From positions 2,046,001 through 2,110,000 of the forward strand of contig OZ245874.1 of assembly GCA_965229335.1 (NCBI GenBank): a stretch of 64,000 nt of DNA, read 5' to 3'. Shown here in pieces: positions 25,581 to 33,523 of this stretch. The notes beneath the pieces were generated by a model, which searched no databases, was not told where the DNA came from, and saw only the letters and a list, made by a program, of their open reading frames with translations. This DNA is from JAFKFH01 sp017307375. GTDB lineage: Bacteria; Pseudomonadota; Alphaproteobacteria; Ferrovibrionales; Ferrovibrionaceae. A program made the translations under genes and the position numbers. Position 1 is the first letter of the stretch. Each line of letters starts with the position of its first letter.

Positions 25581-26708
25581 TCAACGCAGCAGATCGGCGG
25601 GTTCGCTGCGGTAGAGAACCGAGAGGGAAAGCAATCCCGACATGCCGGCGATCAGGGCAACGAACAAGGCGGTTGGCAGGCTGATCCACCAGGGCAGGGA
25701 CAGCGGGATGCCGGCGGTCCAGGCAAGGGCGGCAAGCGCGGCCGCAGCAACGGCCATCAGCACGATACCCGCCAGCGCCACCCACAGCGATTGCTCGAGG
25801 ACAATCCCCCGCAGCCTGGCAACCTCGATCCCGAGCGCCCGCAAGGCGGCATATTCCTTCAGCGACGCGGTGATGGCGCCGCGCAGGGTCTGGCTGGTCA
25901 CTCCGATGCCGACGAACATGGCGAGCAGCATCGAGAAGGCAAACGAGGTGCCCGACCCCGATTCTTCAAGCCAGAACTGTGCCGACCGGAAGATGAGTTC
26001 ATTGGGCTCGGCGATGTCGTAGGCCTGGGTTCCGCCATTCGACTTCAGGTCGTCGCGCACGGACTCGCGATCGAACTGCGGATCCAGTTTCAGCAGAAAG
26101 TAGGGCGGGCCGTATCCGCTCCAGTCCTGGTTGAGATGTCGCAGCGTCGCCTGCGATGCGAAGACAAGCGGCATGACGTTGCTGCGGAAGCTGCGCACGA
26201 ATCCGCCTATCGTGACCTTGATGCCCGAAATCTCCGCCGTGCTCCCGACCCTGGCGCCGAGCTTCTCGGCATCGGTGCGATCGATGACGACCGTGTCCGG
26301 CCGGGCAAGGATGGCAAGCGTTTCGGGCGCGAATCCCTCCATCTCGCTCAGCGAACCCTGCTGGACCCCGACCCCGATCACCATCACGCTTTGCCGCTTG
26401 CCATCGCCGGTGCGCCATTCGCCCTGGCCAAGCCCCATCTCCTGGACATCCAGGACGGCAGGATGAGCCCAGAAACGACCCTCGTTGCGGGCGGCGACGA
26501 TCGTCGACTGTTCCCAGCTCGAGACGTTTGGTGCGGTGACCCACAGATCGGCGCGCGCGCGCCTGATCGGTAGCGTGAACGAGTCGAGCTGACCCAGCAG
26601 CAGCCCGACCTGGATCAGCATCAGCAGGCCCGAGAAGGCGAGAGTAAGGATTGCGGCGACGAACCGCCTCCAGTCGTAGAGCAGGCTCTGACGGGCCAAG
26701 GAAACCAA
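25581..26708 (-). CDS. DevC-like ABC permease (FtsX fold)
   Basis: 375 residues. The N-terminal helix after 'SLLYDWRRFVAAILTLAFSG' and the following LLLGQLDSFTLPIRRARADLWV, with APNVSSWEQS, are the layout of DevC-family permeases. A periplasmic domain spans about residues 60-250, and three C-terminal helices surround ASLKEYAALRALGIE, the coupling segment that faces the ATPase. DevC proteins with DevB, DevA and TolC export heterocyst glycolipids in cyanobacteria; relatives in proteobacteria are poorly described. It is first in the minus-strand operon and diverges from the dehydrogenase gene. Confidence 0.88.
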   Translation of the reverse strand: MVSLARQSLLYDWRRFVAAILTLAFSGLLMLIQVGLLLGQLDSFTLPIRRARADLWVTAPNVSSWEQSTIVAARNEGRFWAHPAVLDVQEMGLGQGEWRTGDGKRQSVMVIGVGVQQGSLSEMEGFAPETLAILARPDTVVIDRTDAEKLGARVGSTAEISGIKVTIGGFVRSFRSNVMPLVFASQATLRHLNQDWSGYGPPYFLLKLDPQFDRESVRDDLKSNGGTQAYDIAEPNELIFRSAQFWLEESGSGTSFAFSMLLAMFVGIGVTSQTLRGAITASLKEYAALRALGIEVARLRGIVLEQSLWVALAGIVLMAVAAAALAALAWTAGIPLSLPWWISLPTALFVALIAGMSGLLSLSVLYRSEPADLLR

Positions 26709-26930
26709 GGATCTGTCCTCCAGTCGCGATCGGCTGACCGATGGCCCGACGCCATGAAGAATCTGTGGGTCGGCCGTCGAGGACTGATCAATGACCTTGG
26801 CTGATAGCGGTCGTGGGGCTGGCCGACTTCACGTTGATCCCGGCTCCACCAAATCTGCACGGTGCGATGCGAGACCAGGACCACCCGGCAGATCGTGCCG
26901 GCTCCCTTTCTGGTTTATGGAAACGCAGAC
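26709..26930. promoter_or_regulatory. Divergent promoter region between exporter operon and lipid-gene cluster
   Basis: 222 bases with no protein-like frame. Because transcription must leave in both directions, it should hold promoters for the exporter (minus) and the dehydrogenase-SMR genes (plus). I see no clear -35/-10 pair or long palindrome. The short repeat TCGGCTGACCGATGG / GGGTCGGCCGTCGA is suggestive at best. Confidence 0.4.
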
Positions 26931-28091
26931 ATGACGACAGTTCTGGTTACTGGTGCGACCGGGTTCATCGGCGGTGCGGCGCTCGCACAAGGATTGTCCG
27001 GCGGCTTGGCGGACCGCTGGCTCTGCCTCGTCCGCGCGCCGGACCTCGGGCAGGCCGAGCAGCGCCTGTTCGGGAATCTTGCGCGCTTCATGGGAGCCGA
27101 GGATGCGCGACAGGCTCTCGCCGATCGTGTCACCGTCATTCCCGCCGATCTGGCCGGTCTCGCCTCCATCGAGAGCGCTGAACTGGACGACGTAACTCAT
27201 ATCCTGCACCTCGCGGCCGATACGTCGTTTCGCGCCCGAGGCAATTGCCATCTCGTCAACGTGGGCGGGACGCGTGCTCTGGCATCGCGTGCGCGTCGAA
27301 TGAGGAAACTGTCGCGTTTCGTCTATGGCGGTACCGCAATGATCTGCGGTGCCAACCCGCCGCCGCTCGTCGTCGAGTCCGACTATCCATCGTCGTCCGT
27401 CGAGCATCTCGTCTCGTACACAAGCAGCAAGGTCGAAGCGGAAAGGATGCTGCGGACCGAATTCGGCGATCTGCCGATAGTCGTGGCGCGGCCGTCGATC
27501 GTGACGGGTCACAGCGTCCTCGGTTGCCGGCCGAGCGGCAGCATCTTCTGGATGTTCCGGGCCGGTGACCGTCTGCGTCTCGTTTCGGGCGATATCGCAG
27601 GTGGCATCGATGTGGTGCCGGTCGACTGGGCCGCCGACATGATGCTCGGCCTGCTGTTCAAACCGATGCTCGCATACGATGTCTATCACCTGTCGGCCGG
27701 CGTCGCCCGCTGCACCAGCTGGAACGAACTCGCCGGCGCGTTCCAGCGGTGTGATGCGGCTGGCGGGCCGCGTCGGTACACCGAGTTCAAATCCGGCGAC
27801 CGGCAATTGCTCCGGACCCGCTTCGAGCGGGCGTTCGGGCTCGACACCGCCCTGCAGACCGCGATGATGCGGGCCATGCGCGCCTATTACGAGTTTGGCG
27901 CGCTCGGCGTGGTTTTCTCCAACGATCGCCTGGTGTCTGAAGGGTTTCGCCTGCCCCCTTCGCTGCCTTCCTATCTCGATACCTGCCTTGCCCAACCGGC
28001 CGGCTTGTCGATCATCGATCAGTTTGCGGATGACGTCGGCATGTTCGATGCAGCGGGCGAGACGTTGCTGCGTGTGCGTCCCGCCGCATGA
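26931..28091 (+). CDS. Extended SDR / thioester-reductase-like NAD(P)-dependent dehydrogenase
   Basis: 386 residues from the ATG at 26931. The Rossmann start TTVLVTGATGFIGGA binds NAD(P); LHLAADTSFRA and the YTSSKVEAERML segment give the Tyr-x3-Lys catalytic pair. The RPSIVTGHSVLG strand and the following region match the NAD_binding_4 (male-sterility/thioester-reductase) branch. Such enzymes reduce fatty acyl-CoA or carrier-bound acyl chains, or modify nucleotide sugars. An epimerase role cannot be excluded. In cyanobacteria a thioester-reductase domain works with DevBCA in glycolipid formation, which makes the divergent DevBCA-like operon notable. Confidence 0.78.
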   Translation: MTTVLVTGATGFIGGAALAQGLSGGLADRWLCLVRAPDLGQAEQRLFGNLARFMGAEDARQALADRVTVIPADLAGLASIESAELDDVTHILHLAADTSFRARGNCHLVNVGGTRALASRARRMRKLSRFVYGGTAMICGANPPPLVVESDYPSSSVEHLVSYTSSKVEAERMLRTEFGDLPIVVARPSIVTGHSVLGCRPSGSIFWMFRAGDRLRLVSGDIAGGIDVVPVDWAADMMLGLLFKPMLAYDVYHLSAGVARCTSWNELAGAFQRCDAAGGPRRYTEFKSGDRQLLRTRFERAFGLDTALQTAMMRAMRAYYEFGALGVVFSNDRLVSEGFRLPPSLPSYLDTCLAQPAGLSIIDQFADDVGMFDAAGETLLRVRPAA

Positions 28092-28429
28092 GCAACGTCC
28101 TGTCGTTTGCCCTCCTCGGTGCGGCGATTCTGGCCGAGGTGGTCGCGACCCTGTCGCTCAAGGCGTCGGCGGGCATGACGCGGCCCGGGCCGATGGTGCT
28201 GGTGGTCGGCGGCTACGGGCTCGCATTCTGGCTGCTTTCCCTATCGCTCGAACGCTTCCCCATCGCGATGGTCTATTCGATCTGGTGCGGCCTGGGCATG
28301 GTGGGGGCCGCAGTCGGCGGATGGTGGCTGTTCGGCCAGACGCTCGGTGGCTCAGCTCTCCTGGGCGTTGTGCTCATTACCGGCGGTGTGGCGGTACTGG
28401 CGCAGGCGATGGGCGGCGCGCCTGCGTGA
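28088..28429 (+). CDS. SMR-family small multidrug/metabolite transporter
   Basis: 113 residues in four hydrophobic helices. The first helix carries the invariant glutamate E17 in LAEVVATLSLKAS, the proton- and substrate-coupling residue of EmrE relatives. The second and third have GYGLAFWLLS and the signature Y-S-I-W-C-G-L-G; the fourth ends near AQAMG. It works as an antiparallel or heteromeric dimer. SMR proteins expel cations or guanidinium, and ArnE/F-like relatives flip undecaprenyl-linked sugars. Its ATG overlaps the dehydrogenase stop (ATGA), so co-expression is likely. A lipid-flipping role would fit the GT39 enzyme downstream; inference only. Confidence 0.9.
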   Translation: MSNVLSFALLGAAILAEVVATLSLKASAGMTRPGPMVLVVGGYGLAFWLLSLSLERFPIAMVYSIWCGLGMVGAAVGGWWLFGQTLGGSALLGVVLITGGVAVLAQAMGGAPA

Positions 28430-28779
28430 TGTCGTCGGCCACCATAATGCGGAGATGTCAGTGCTCTAGGAATATGGACCTTGAATAAAGCTCGTGACAT
28501 GCCGCGACTGATGGCCACAGCTGGGCAATTCTTGCCTGCTGCCGTGTCCATTTTGCCGAATGGGGAGAACCCGGTTGCAAGCCGGCCAAAGGTTCCCTGG
28601 GGCTTCGTTGTCGGCACGATCGTTGCTTCTTTCGCGTGTCCGGCCCGTCGCGACCGTGTCGAATACGCGCGACGGAATTTCCGGTGATCAGGATGCTGCG
28701 GATGGCGAGAACGCCGGCGTAGCTCGCCGGGCGGTGTCGCAGTCTTATGGCGCCGTCGAACGAAGCGCGGGGAACGACG
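28430..28779. other. Gap between SMR and glycosyltransferase genes
   Basis: 350 bases. A 68-codon frame (28481-28687) lacks a ribosome site and protein-like composition. The short inverted repeat CCGG-TTGCAAG-CCGG near 28573 is the only structure I see. The stretch probably contains the promoter of the glycosyltransferase gene, but no consensus is convincing. Confidence 0.4.
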
Positions 28780-30264
28780 ATGACGGGAGCAACTTCGAGT
28801 CGGGTCGGCACGGTCGATAACGTGCCGCGCCTCCTGGCCGGCCTGTCGTTGCTTCATCTGCTCATCTGGACCGCGGTCCCGACGCTCGTTACCACGAATG
28901 CTCCGTTCGAGGTCGTGCGGGCGGTTGCCTACGGCCATGAGTGGCAGATGGGGTATCGCACGGGCCCGCCGCTCGTCCCTTGGTTGCTGGAAGGGATCGT
29001 CGAACTGGCCGGAACCCGTCTCTGGCCATTTTTCCTCTCGGCCCAGCTCTGTCTCGTTTTCACGTTCGTGATCGTCTGGAAGCTCGCGCGCCGTTTCTGC
29101 GGACCTTGGGGGGCATTCGCGGCGGTTCTCGCCGTGGAGGGTGTCTATTTCGCCTCGAACGCCTCGCCGGAACTCAATCCGAGCGTGGTCCAGATGCCGC
29201 TTGCGGCCCTGTTCGGCTGGCGGCTGCATTGCGCGCTGGTCGGCAAGCGGATGATCGATTGGATAATTGTCGGTTTCAGTCTCGGCCTGGGCCTTTGGGC
29301 GAGTTACTCGATGGCCGCCTATGTCGTCGTCCTGGCGGTCGTTCCATGGTTTTCGCGATGGCGCGGTCTGTCCTGGGCCGGCGTCGGGCTCGCGACGGCA
29401 GTGGCGGCGGCGCTGATCCTGCCGCATGTCGCATGGCTTGCCGATGGCGGCCTGGACCAGATTGCCGGTCGTGTCGGCGAGCATCGCCATCCGATCGGGG
29501 GCCAGGCCGGTGTCGGGGGGATCGCGCTACCGGTCCTGGGACGGCTTCTGGCGACGTTGCCGTTCTGGCTCATCGCGGCGACCCTGCTGGCATGGCACCG
29601 GCATGGGATAGCGATCGAACGATCATCCGAGGTGAGCGATGCAGATCGCAATGTCGCGCTGGCCTTGGCGATCTGCCCGGTCGTCGCTCTCGTCGTCTTT
29701 ATCGGAATCACCGGCCGCGGGTTCGATCGCATGCTCGACGGCGGGATCTGGTGCTTCATGGGCCTCGCCATTGTCATCGGCTGGCGGCCCGTGATCTCGG
29801 CCGAGCGGGTGAGGTGGTTCGGCCTGAGCTGGGCCTTCGTGTTCCTCCTGCCCGTCTTTTCGTTCACGATGACGCATACCGTCGGCCTGCTCCTGTCCAA
29901 GCGGGAACTGAAGGCTCACTTTCCCGGCGCCCTGGTGGCCCGGACGGTCACGGACGAGTGGCGGCGCCTGAGCGGACGTCCTCTGCGCTATGTCGTCGGG
30001 TCAGGCTGGCTCGCGGGCAATGTCGGCCTCTATTCCCCCGATCGGCCCACCGTTTTCGTCAGGGCCGATCCGCGACGGAACCCGTGGGTCGATCTGCACG
30101 ACCTGGCAGAGGACGGTGCGGTGCTGATCTGGAGCGTCGAGAAGGATGGTGCCGACATCCCCGAGGAGTTGAGCCGGGTGTTTCCCGCGGCGGTCCGTCA
30201 GCCGGTCATCGAGGTGCATGTTCTGAGCCGCCGCTATGAAATCGGCTGGGCCATGGCCAGATAG
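28780..30264 (+). CDS. Integral-membrane glycosyltransferase (GT39/ArnT-like)
   Basis: 494 residues from the ATG at 28780; an in-frame ATG at 28747 is an alternative without a ribosome site. About ten to eleven helices fill residues 20-380, and a soluble C-terminal domain follows. The first periplasmic loop has GHEWQMGYRTGPPLVPWLLEG (in sections), where PMT/ArnT enzymes place catalytic acidic residues, and EGVYFASNASPELNPSVVQMPL resembles the second loop. Such enzymes transfer a sugar from a polyprenyl phosphate to lipid A, protein or another lipid at the outer face of the inner membrane. Acceptor unknown. It converges on the histidine kinase gene. Confidence 0.83.
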   Translation: MTGATSSRVGTVDNVPRLLAGLSLLHLLIWTAVPTLVTTNAPFEVVRAVAYGHEWQMGYRTGPPLVPWLLEGIVELAGTRLWPFFLSAQLCLVFTFVIVWKLARRFCGPWGAFAAVLAVEGVYFASNASPELNPSVVQMPLAALFGWRLHCALVGKRMIDWIIVGFSLGLGLWASYSMAAYVVVLAVVPWFSRWRGLSWAGVGLATAVAAALILPHVAWLADGGLDQIAGRVGEHRHPIGGQAGVGGIALPVLGRLLATLPFWLIAATLLAWHRHGIAIERSSEVSDADRNVALALAICPVVALVVFIGITGRGFDRMLDGGIWCFMGLAIVIGWRPVISAERVRWFGLSWAFVFLLPVFSFTMTHTVGLLLSKRELKAHFPGALVARTVTDEWRRLSGRPLRYVVGSGWLAGNVGLYSPDRPTVFVRADPRRNPWVDLHDLAEDGAVLIWSVEKDGADIPEELSRVFPAAVRQPVIEVHVLSRRYEIGWAMAR

Positions 30265-30269
30265 CTGTC

Positions 30270-31409
30270 TTAATGCCCGAGTTCGCGGAAAGCCGGCGCG
30301 CCCGGCCGCAAGCTGCCATTCCTACGCTCGGACGAAAGCTGGCGCGGAAACTGGAGTTCGAAAACCGCTCCATGGGGTACGACGGCACCGGCGACGACGG
30401 TGCCGCCATGTGCCTGGGCGATCGCCCGCACCACAGCGAGTCCGAGACCGGTGCCGCCACTTTCGCGCGACCGGGAATCGTCGGCGCGCCAGAATGGCTC
30501 GAATGCCTGGGCAATGGCCTGTGCCGTCATTCCCGGGCCGGTATCGCTGACCCGCAGCACGGCATGGTCGCGGGTGTCGCGGGTCTCGATCCGCAGCTTT
30601 CCGGGCGCGGCATGCCGGCGCGCATTGTCCAGAAGCGCCATCAGCGCTTGCCGGATACGCGCGCCGTCGCCATCGATTTCGACGCTGGCCAGGTCCGGCT
30701 CGACCGACAATCCCGCGGCTTCGAGATCGGGGCGCGCGATCCGGATTACCGTCGCGGCCTCGCGGGCCAGATCGATCGCCTCAAGCCGTAGCTCGAGGCG
30801 ACCGCTCTGCGCCAGCGACAGTATCTTGAGATCGTCGACGATCCGGCCAAGACTTTCGACCTGGCCGACCAGACCCTGCAGCGAGGCCTTGTCGGGAACG
30901 AATACGCCGTCGACGAATCCCTGGAGCTGGCCACGCAAGATAGTCAGCGGCGTTCGCAGTTCGTGGGCGATGGCGGCGTGCCAGGTCTTCATTTCGATAT
31001 CGACGCGGCTCAGTTGCGTCGCCATCGCGTTGAAATCTTCGACGAGCTGGCGGGTCTCCTCGAAGATCAGGCCGTCCGGCACGGCACGCGCAGCGAGGTC
31101 GCCGGTCGCGATCCGCCGCGCGGCCGAGGCGACCTGGTCGAGCGGCCGGATCAGCCGGCGCGCAAATCGCGTGGCCGCGACCATCGCCACGCTCAGGCCG
31201 AGCGACCACAAGATCAGGAAGGCCACCCATTCGCTACGCGTCGGCCAGGCCGAGTCTGGCATCGCCTCGAATTCTTCCGGCGGGTAGAGGTTGAGAAAGA
31301 CGAAGCCATAGAACACGATCATGCCGGCAATCATGGTGGCGAGGGCGAGGCCCGTTACCGCCACCATGGAGACGACGAGTTGTCGGTTGAGACCGCCGGC
31401 CGGGATCAA
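30270..31409 (-). CDS. Membrane sensor histidine kinase (BaeS-like)
   Basis: 379 residues. There are two membrane helices (about 9-40 and 64-85) around a very short periplasmic loop (LYPPEEFEAMPDSAWPTR), suggesting it senses events in or near the membrane. HAMP about 85-140, DHp with the phospho-His in AHELRTPLT, then the HATPase with N-box ALLDNARRHA, DTGPGM and GGTGLGLAVV. BaeS/CpxA-type kinases respond to envelope stress and control exporters. It overlaps the response regulator stop by 4 bases and is transcribed with it. Confidence 0.92.
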   Translation of the reverse strand: MIPAGGLNRQLVVSMVAVTGLALATMIAGMIVFYGFVFLNLYPPEEFEAMPDSAWPTRSEWVAFLILWSLGLSVAMVAATRFARRLIRPLDQVASAARRIATGDLAARAVPDGLIFEETRQLVEDFNAMATQLSRVDIEMKTWHAAIAHELRTPLTILRGQLQGFVDGVFVPDKASLQGLVGQVESLGRIVDDLKILSLAQSGRLELRLEAIDLAREAATVIRIARPDLEAAGLSVEPDLASVEIDGDGARIRQALMALLDNARRHAAPGKLRIETRDTRDHAVLRVSDTGPGMTAQAIAQAFEPFWRADDSRSRESGGTGLGLAVVRAIAQAHGGTVVAGAVVPHGAVFELQFPRQLSSERRNGSLRPGAPAFRELGH

Positions 31410-32095
31410 GGCACCTGCACCAGACGGTAGCCGATGCCGCGAACACCTTCGAAGAAGCCTTCTGCGCCCGCGGCATGCAGCTTGCGCCTGATGTTGCTGG
31501 CATGGGTATCGATCGTGCGCTCCAGCGTGTTGCCTTCGGGCAGGCAGGCATCGATCAGTTCGGCCCGGGTGAACGCCCTGCTGGGCGTACGGGCCATGTG
31601 GACCAGAATGCGAAACTCGGTCGCCGTCAGATCCAGGCGCGTGCGGCCGCCAGGGCTTTCAACAGCTGCCGCATGGGCCTGCGGATCGATCTCCAGCGGA
31701 CCGACGCGCAGCAAGGCGTCGCCGGTGCGACCCTGACTCCGGCGCAACACGGCCTTCACCCTGGCGACCACCTCGAGCGGGTTGAACGGCTTGGTCACGT
31801 AGTCGTCGGCGCCGATCCGTAGGGCCGAAAGCTTGTCCAGATCCTCGTCGAGCGCCGTTACCATGATCACCGGCGTGTCGCCGCGGCGACGGATCGCAGC
31901 CAGTACCTCGTAGCCATCGGCCTTTGGCATCTTGACGTCGAGAATGACGATGTCCGGTCGAAGGCTCTGATGCAGGTCGAGGGCGACCTGGCCGTTCTCG
32001 GCGCGGACCGTGCGCAAGCCTTCCCGTTCAAGATAGGCGACCAAGATTCGCGCTACCTCTGCTTCGTCGTCCGCTATAAGCGCCAGCGCGCTCAT
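31406..32095 (-). CDS. OmpR-family response regulator (BaeR-like)
   Basis: 229 residues from the ATG at 32095, which has AGGAGGGCG upstream. The receiver domain has the acidic pair IADDEAE, the phospho-Asp in VILDVKMPKADG, the Thr/Ala switch in MVTALDED and the Lys in YVTKPFNPLEV. The C-terminal winged helix has LTATEFRILVHMARTPSRAFTRAEL, with recognition helix NTLERTIDTHASNIRRKL (in sections). It pairs with the overlapping kinase. The neighbouring efflux/glycolipid genes and the flagellin are its most likely local targets; this is inference. Confidence 0.93.
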   Translation of the reverse strand: MSALALIADDEAEVARILVAYLEREGLRTVRAENGQVALDLHQSLRPDIVILDVKMPKADGYEVLAAIRRRGDTPVIMVTALDEDLDKLSALRIGADDYVTKPFNPLEVVARVKAVLRRSQGRTGDALLRVGPLEIDPQAHAAAVESPGGRTRLDLTATEFRILVHMARTPSRAFTRAELIDACLPEGNTLERTIDTHASNIRRKLHAAGAEGFFEGVRGIGYRLVQVP

Positions 32096-32493
32096 ATCGC
32101 CCTCCTGAATACCAAAACGACGCCTGTCTAAGGCCGAATTGTGGGCGTTGTGTGGGGAATGCATCGACGCCCGGTGGCCTCGGCGGCCGGATGCGCTCCT
32201 ATCGACAGCGCGCAGCCCGTCAAGTCAAGGTTGCACAACCTAAAGATGTATAATGGGCTGACTAATTGCGAGTGTTCGCCAATCAGATCAGTTGACCTAT
32301 CGCAAAGGCGCGGTTTGCAGAGACATTGCAGACGGATCGTCGATGAAGCGTCGACGTGCCGCTTCGTGTATTGACCTGGTTTCTCCATATAAGAATTCCT
32401 TCTTATCGGCCGGCGTAGCTGGCTGCCGCCTTCCGCGCGGACCCCGGCGGGATCCTCGGCGGGGGCGGCGATCCTTCAGAAGGAGATTCAGTC
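32096..32493. promoter_or_regulatory. Intergenic control region between the response regulator and flagellin
   Basis: 398 bases, clearly more AT-rich than the coding DNA. It contains a perfect palindrome AGGTTG-CA-CAACCT (32228-32241), immediately followed by TATAAT (32249-32254) on the plus strand. It also contains a tandem repeat TTGCAGA (32315-32321 and 32326-32332) at an 11-base period, the spacing used by OmpR-type dimers. A strong ribosome site AGAAGGAG (32478-32485) lies before the flagellin ATG. I find no sigma-54 or sigma-28 consensus with correct spacing. Confidence 0.5.
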
Positions 32494-33423
32494 ATGTCGG
32501 ATATCAGTCTTACGGCAGCCTCGCGCTCGTCCCTGATCTCGCTGCAGCAGACCGCCGAACTATCGGGGCGTACGCAGGGCCGCCTGACCTCGGGCAAGAA
32601 GGTCAATACCGTTCTGGACAATGCGGTCGCATTCTTTCAGGCGCAGGGCCTCAGCAATCGGGCTGCCGACCTCACGAGCCGGAAGGATACGATCGACCAG
32701 GGGCTCAGCACGCTGCAGTCGACCTTGCGCGGTGTTCAGAGTGTGCAGAACTTCCTCAAATCCATGAAGGGTCTGGTTCAGGCTGCCCAGTCGCAGAACC
32801 AGTCCCAGCGTTCTGCGACGACGACGTCGATCCGTGAAATCGGCCGTCAGATCAATCAGCTCTTGAAGGACTCGTCCTACAACGGTCTGAACATTCTGAC
32901 CTCGACCGCGGCCAAGCTCTCGGTTCAGTTCTCCGAGCGTACCGCCGCCGTGCTGAACGTTCGTGGTTTCGACCTCGACTCGACCGCCGCCGCCCAGGCC
33001 CGCGCAATCTTCACCGACGCCGCGGCGTTCAACTCGGCGGGTTCATTCATCTTCTCGAACATTGCGACTTTTGCGAACGGTTCGGGGCTGTCCAACATCG
33101 CCGGTTCGACCGCCGCCCAGTCGCTGGCGTCGGTTGCGGGCTCGCGCTTCCAGGCCATCCTTTCGCGCCTCGACCGTGCGATCACGCAGATTCAGAATCT
33201 GGGCTCGCAGCTCGGCGTTCAGGTCTCGATCCTGCAGACCCGTGCTGATTTCACCACCAGCTACGCCAACGACCTCAAGACGGGTTCCGACAAGTTGACT
33301 CTTGCCGACCTGAACGAGGAAGGCGCCAACCTGGTCGCGCTGAACACCCGGCAGTCGCTGAGCATCCAGTCGCTGTCGGTGGCCGGTCAGCAGCAGAACG
33401 CCGTGCTTCAGCTGCTGAGGTAA
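32494..33423 (+). CDS. Flagellin (FliC-type), short form
   Basis: 309 residues. The conserved N-terminal helices (SLQQTAELSGRTQGRLTSGKKVN, in sections, then LSNRAADLTSRKDTIDQGLSTL) and C-terminal helices (LGSQLGVQVSILQTRADF, ADLNEEGANLVALNTRQSLSIQ) are flagellin D0/D1. The middle (about residues 145-230) is short, so the exposed D2/D3 domains are minimal. It is exported by the flagellar type III system to build the filament. No other flagellar gene is in the window, so this is an orphan, perhaps alternative, flagellin. A TPR-OGT glycosyltransferase lies 18 kb away and could modify it; untested. Confidence 0.9.
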   Translation: MSDISLTAASRSSLISLQQTAELSGRTQGRLTSGKKVNTVLDNAVAFFQAQGLSNRAADLTSRKDTIDQGLSTLQSTLRGVQSVQNFLKSMKGLVQAAQSQNQSQRSATTTSIREIGRQINQLLKDSSYNGLNILTSTAAKLSVQFSERTAAVLNVRGFDLDSTAAAQARAIFTDAAAFNSAGSFIFSNIATFANGSGLSNIAGSTAAQSLASVAGSRFQAILSRLDRAITQIQNLGSQLGVQVSILQTRADFTTSYANDLKTGSDKLTLADLNEEGANLVALNTRQSLSIQSLSVAGQQQNAVLQLLR

Positions 33424-33439
33424 GGCGAGCGGGCGGCGC

Positions 33440-33471
33440 GGGCGAAGGCCGGGTTTGCGATGCCTTCGCCC
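33440..33471 (+). terminator. Stem-loop after flagellin
   Basis: GGGCGAAGGC (33440-33449) and GCCTTCGCCC (33462-33471) form a perfect 10-bp stem with a 12-base loop, 17 bases after the stop. There is no strong T run. Confidence 0.6.
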
Positions 33472-33523
33472 GAGGCGCTGTTGTCGCGCGGTTTCTCCCT
33501 TTCGATCGGAATCGTGATGCCGC

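Noticed and set aside
28481..28687. 68-codon frame between SMR and glycosyltransferase genes
   Set aside because: No ribosome site, no family, composition like random GC-rich DNA.
32305..32322. A sigma-54-like GGCGCGGTTTGC element upstream of flagellin
   Set aside because: Only 8 bases separate GG and GC; sigma-54 promoters need 10.
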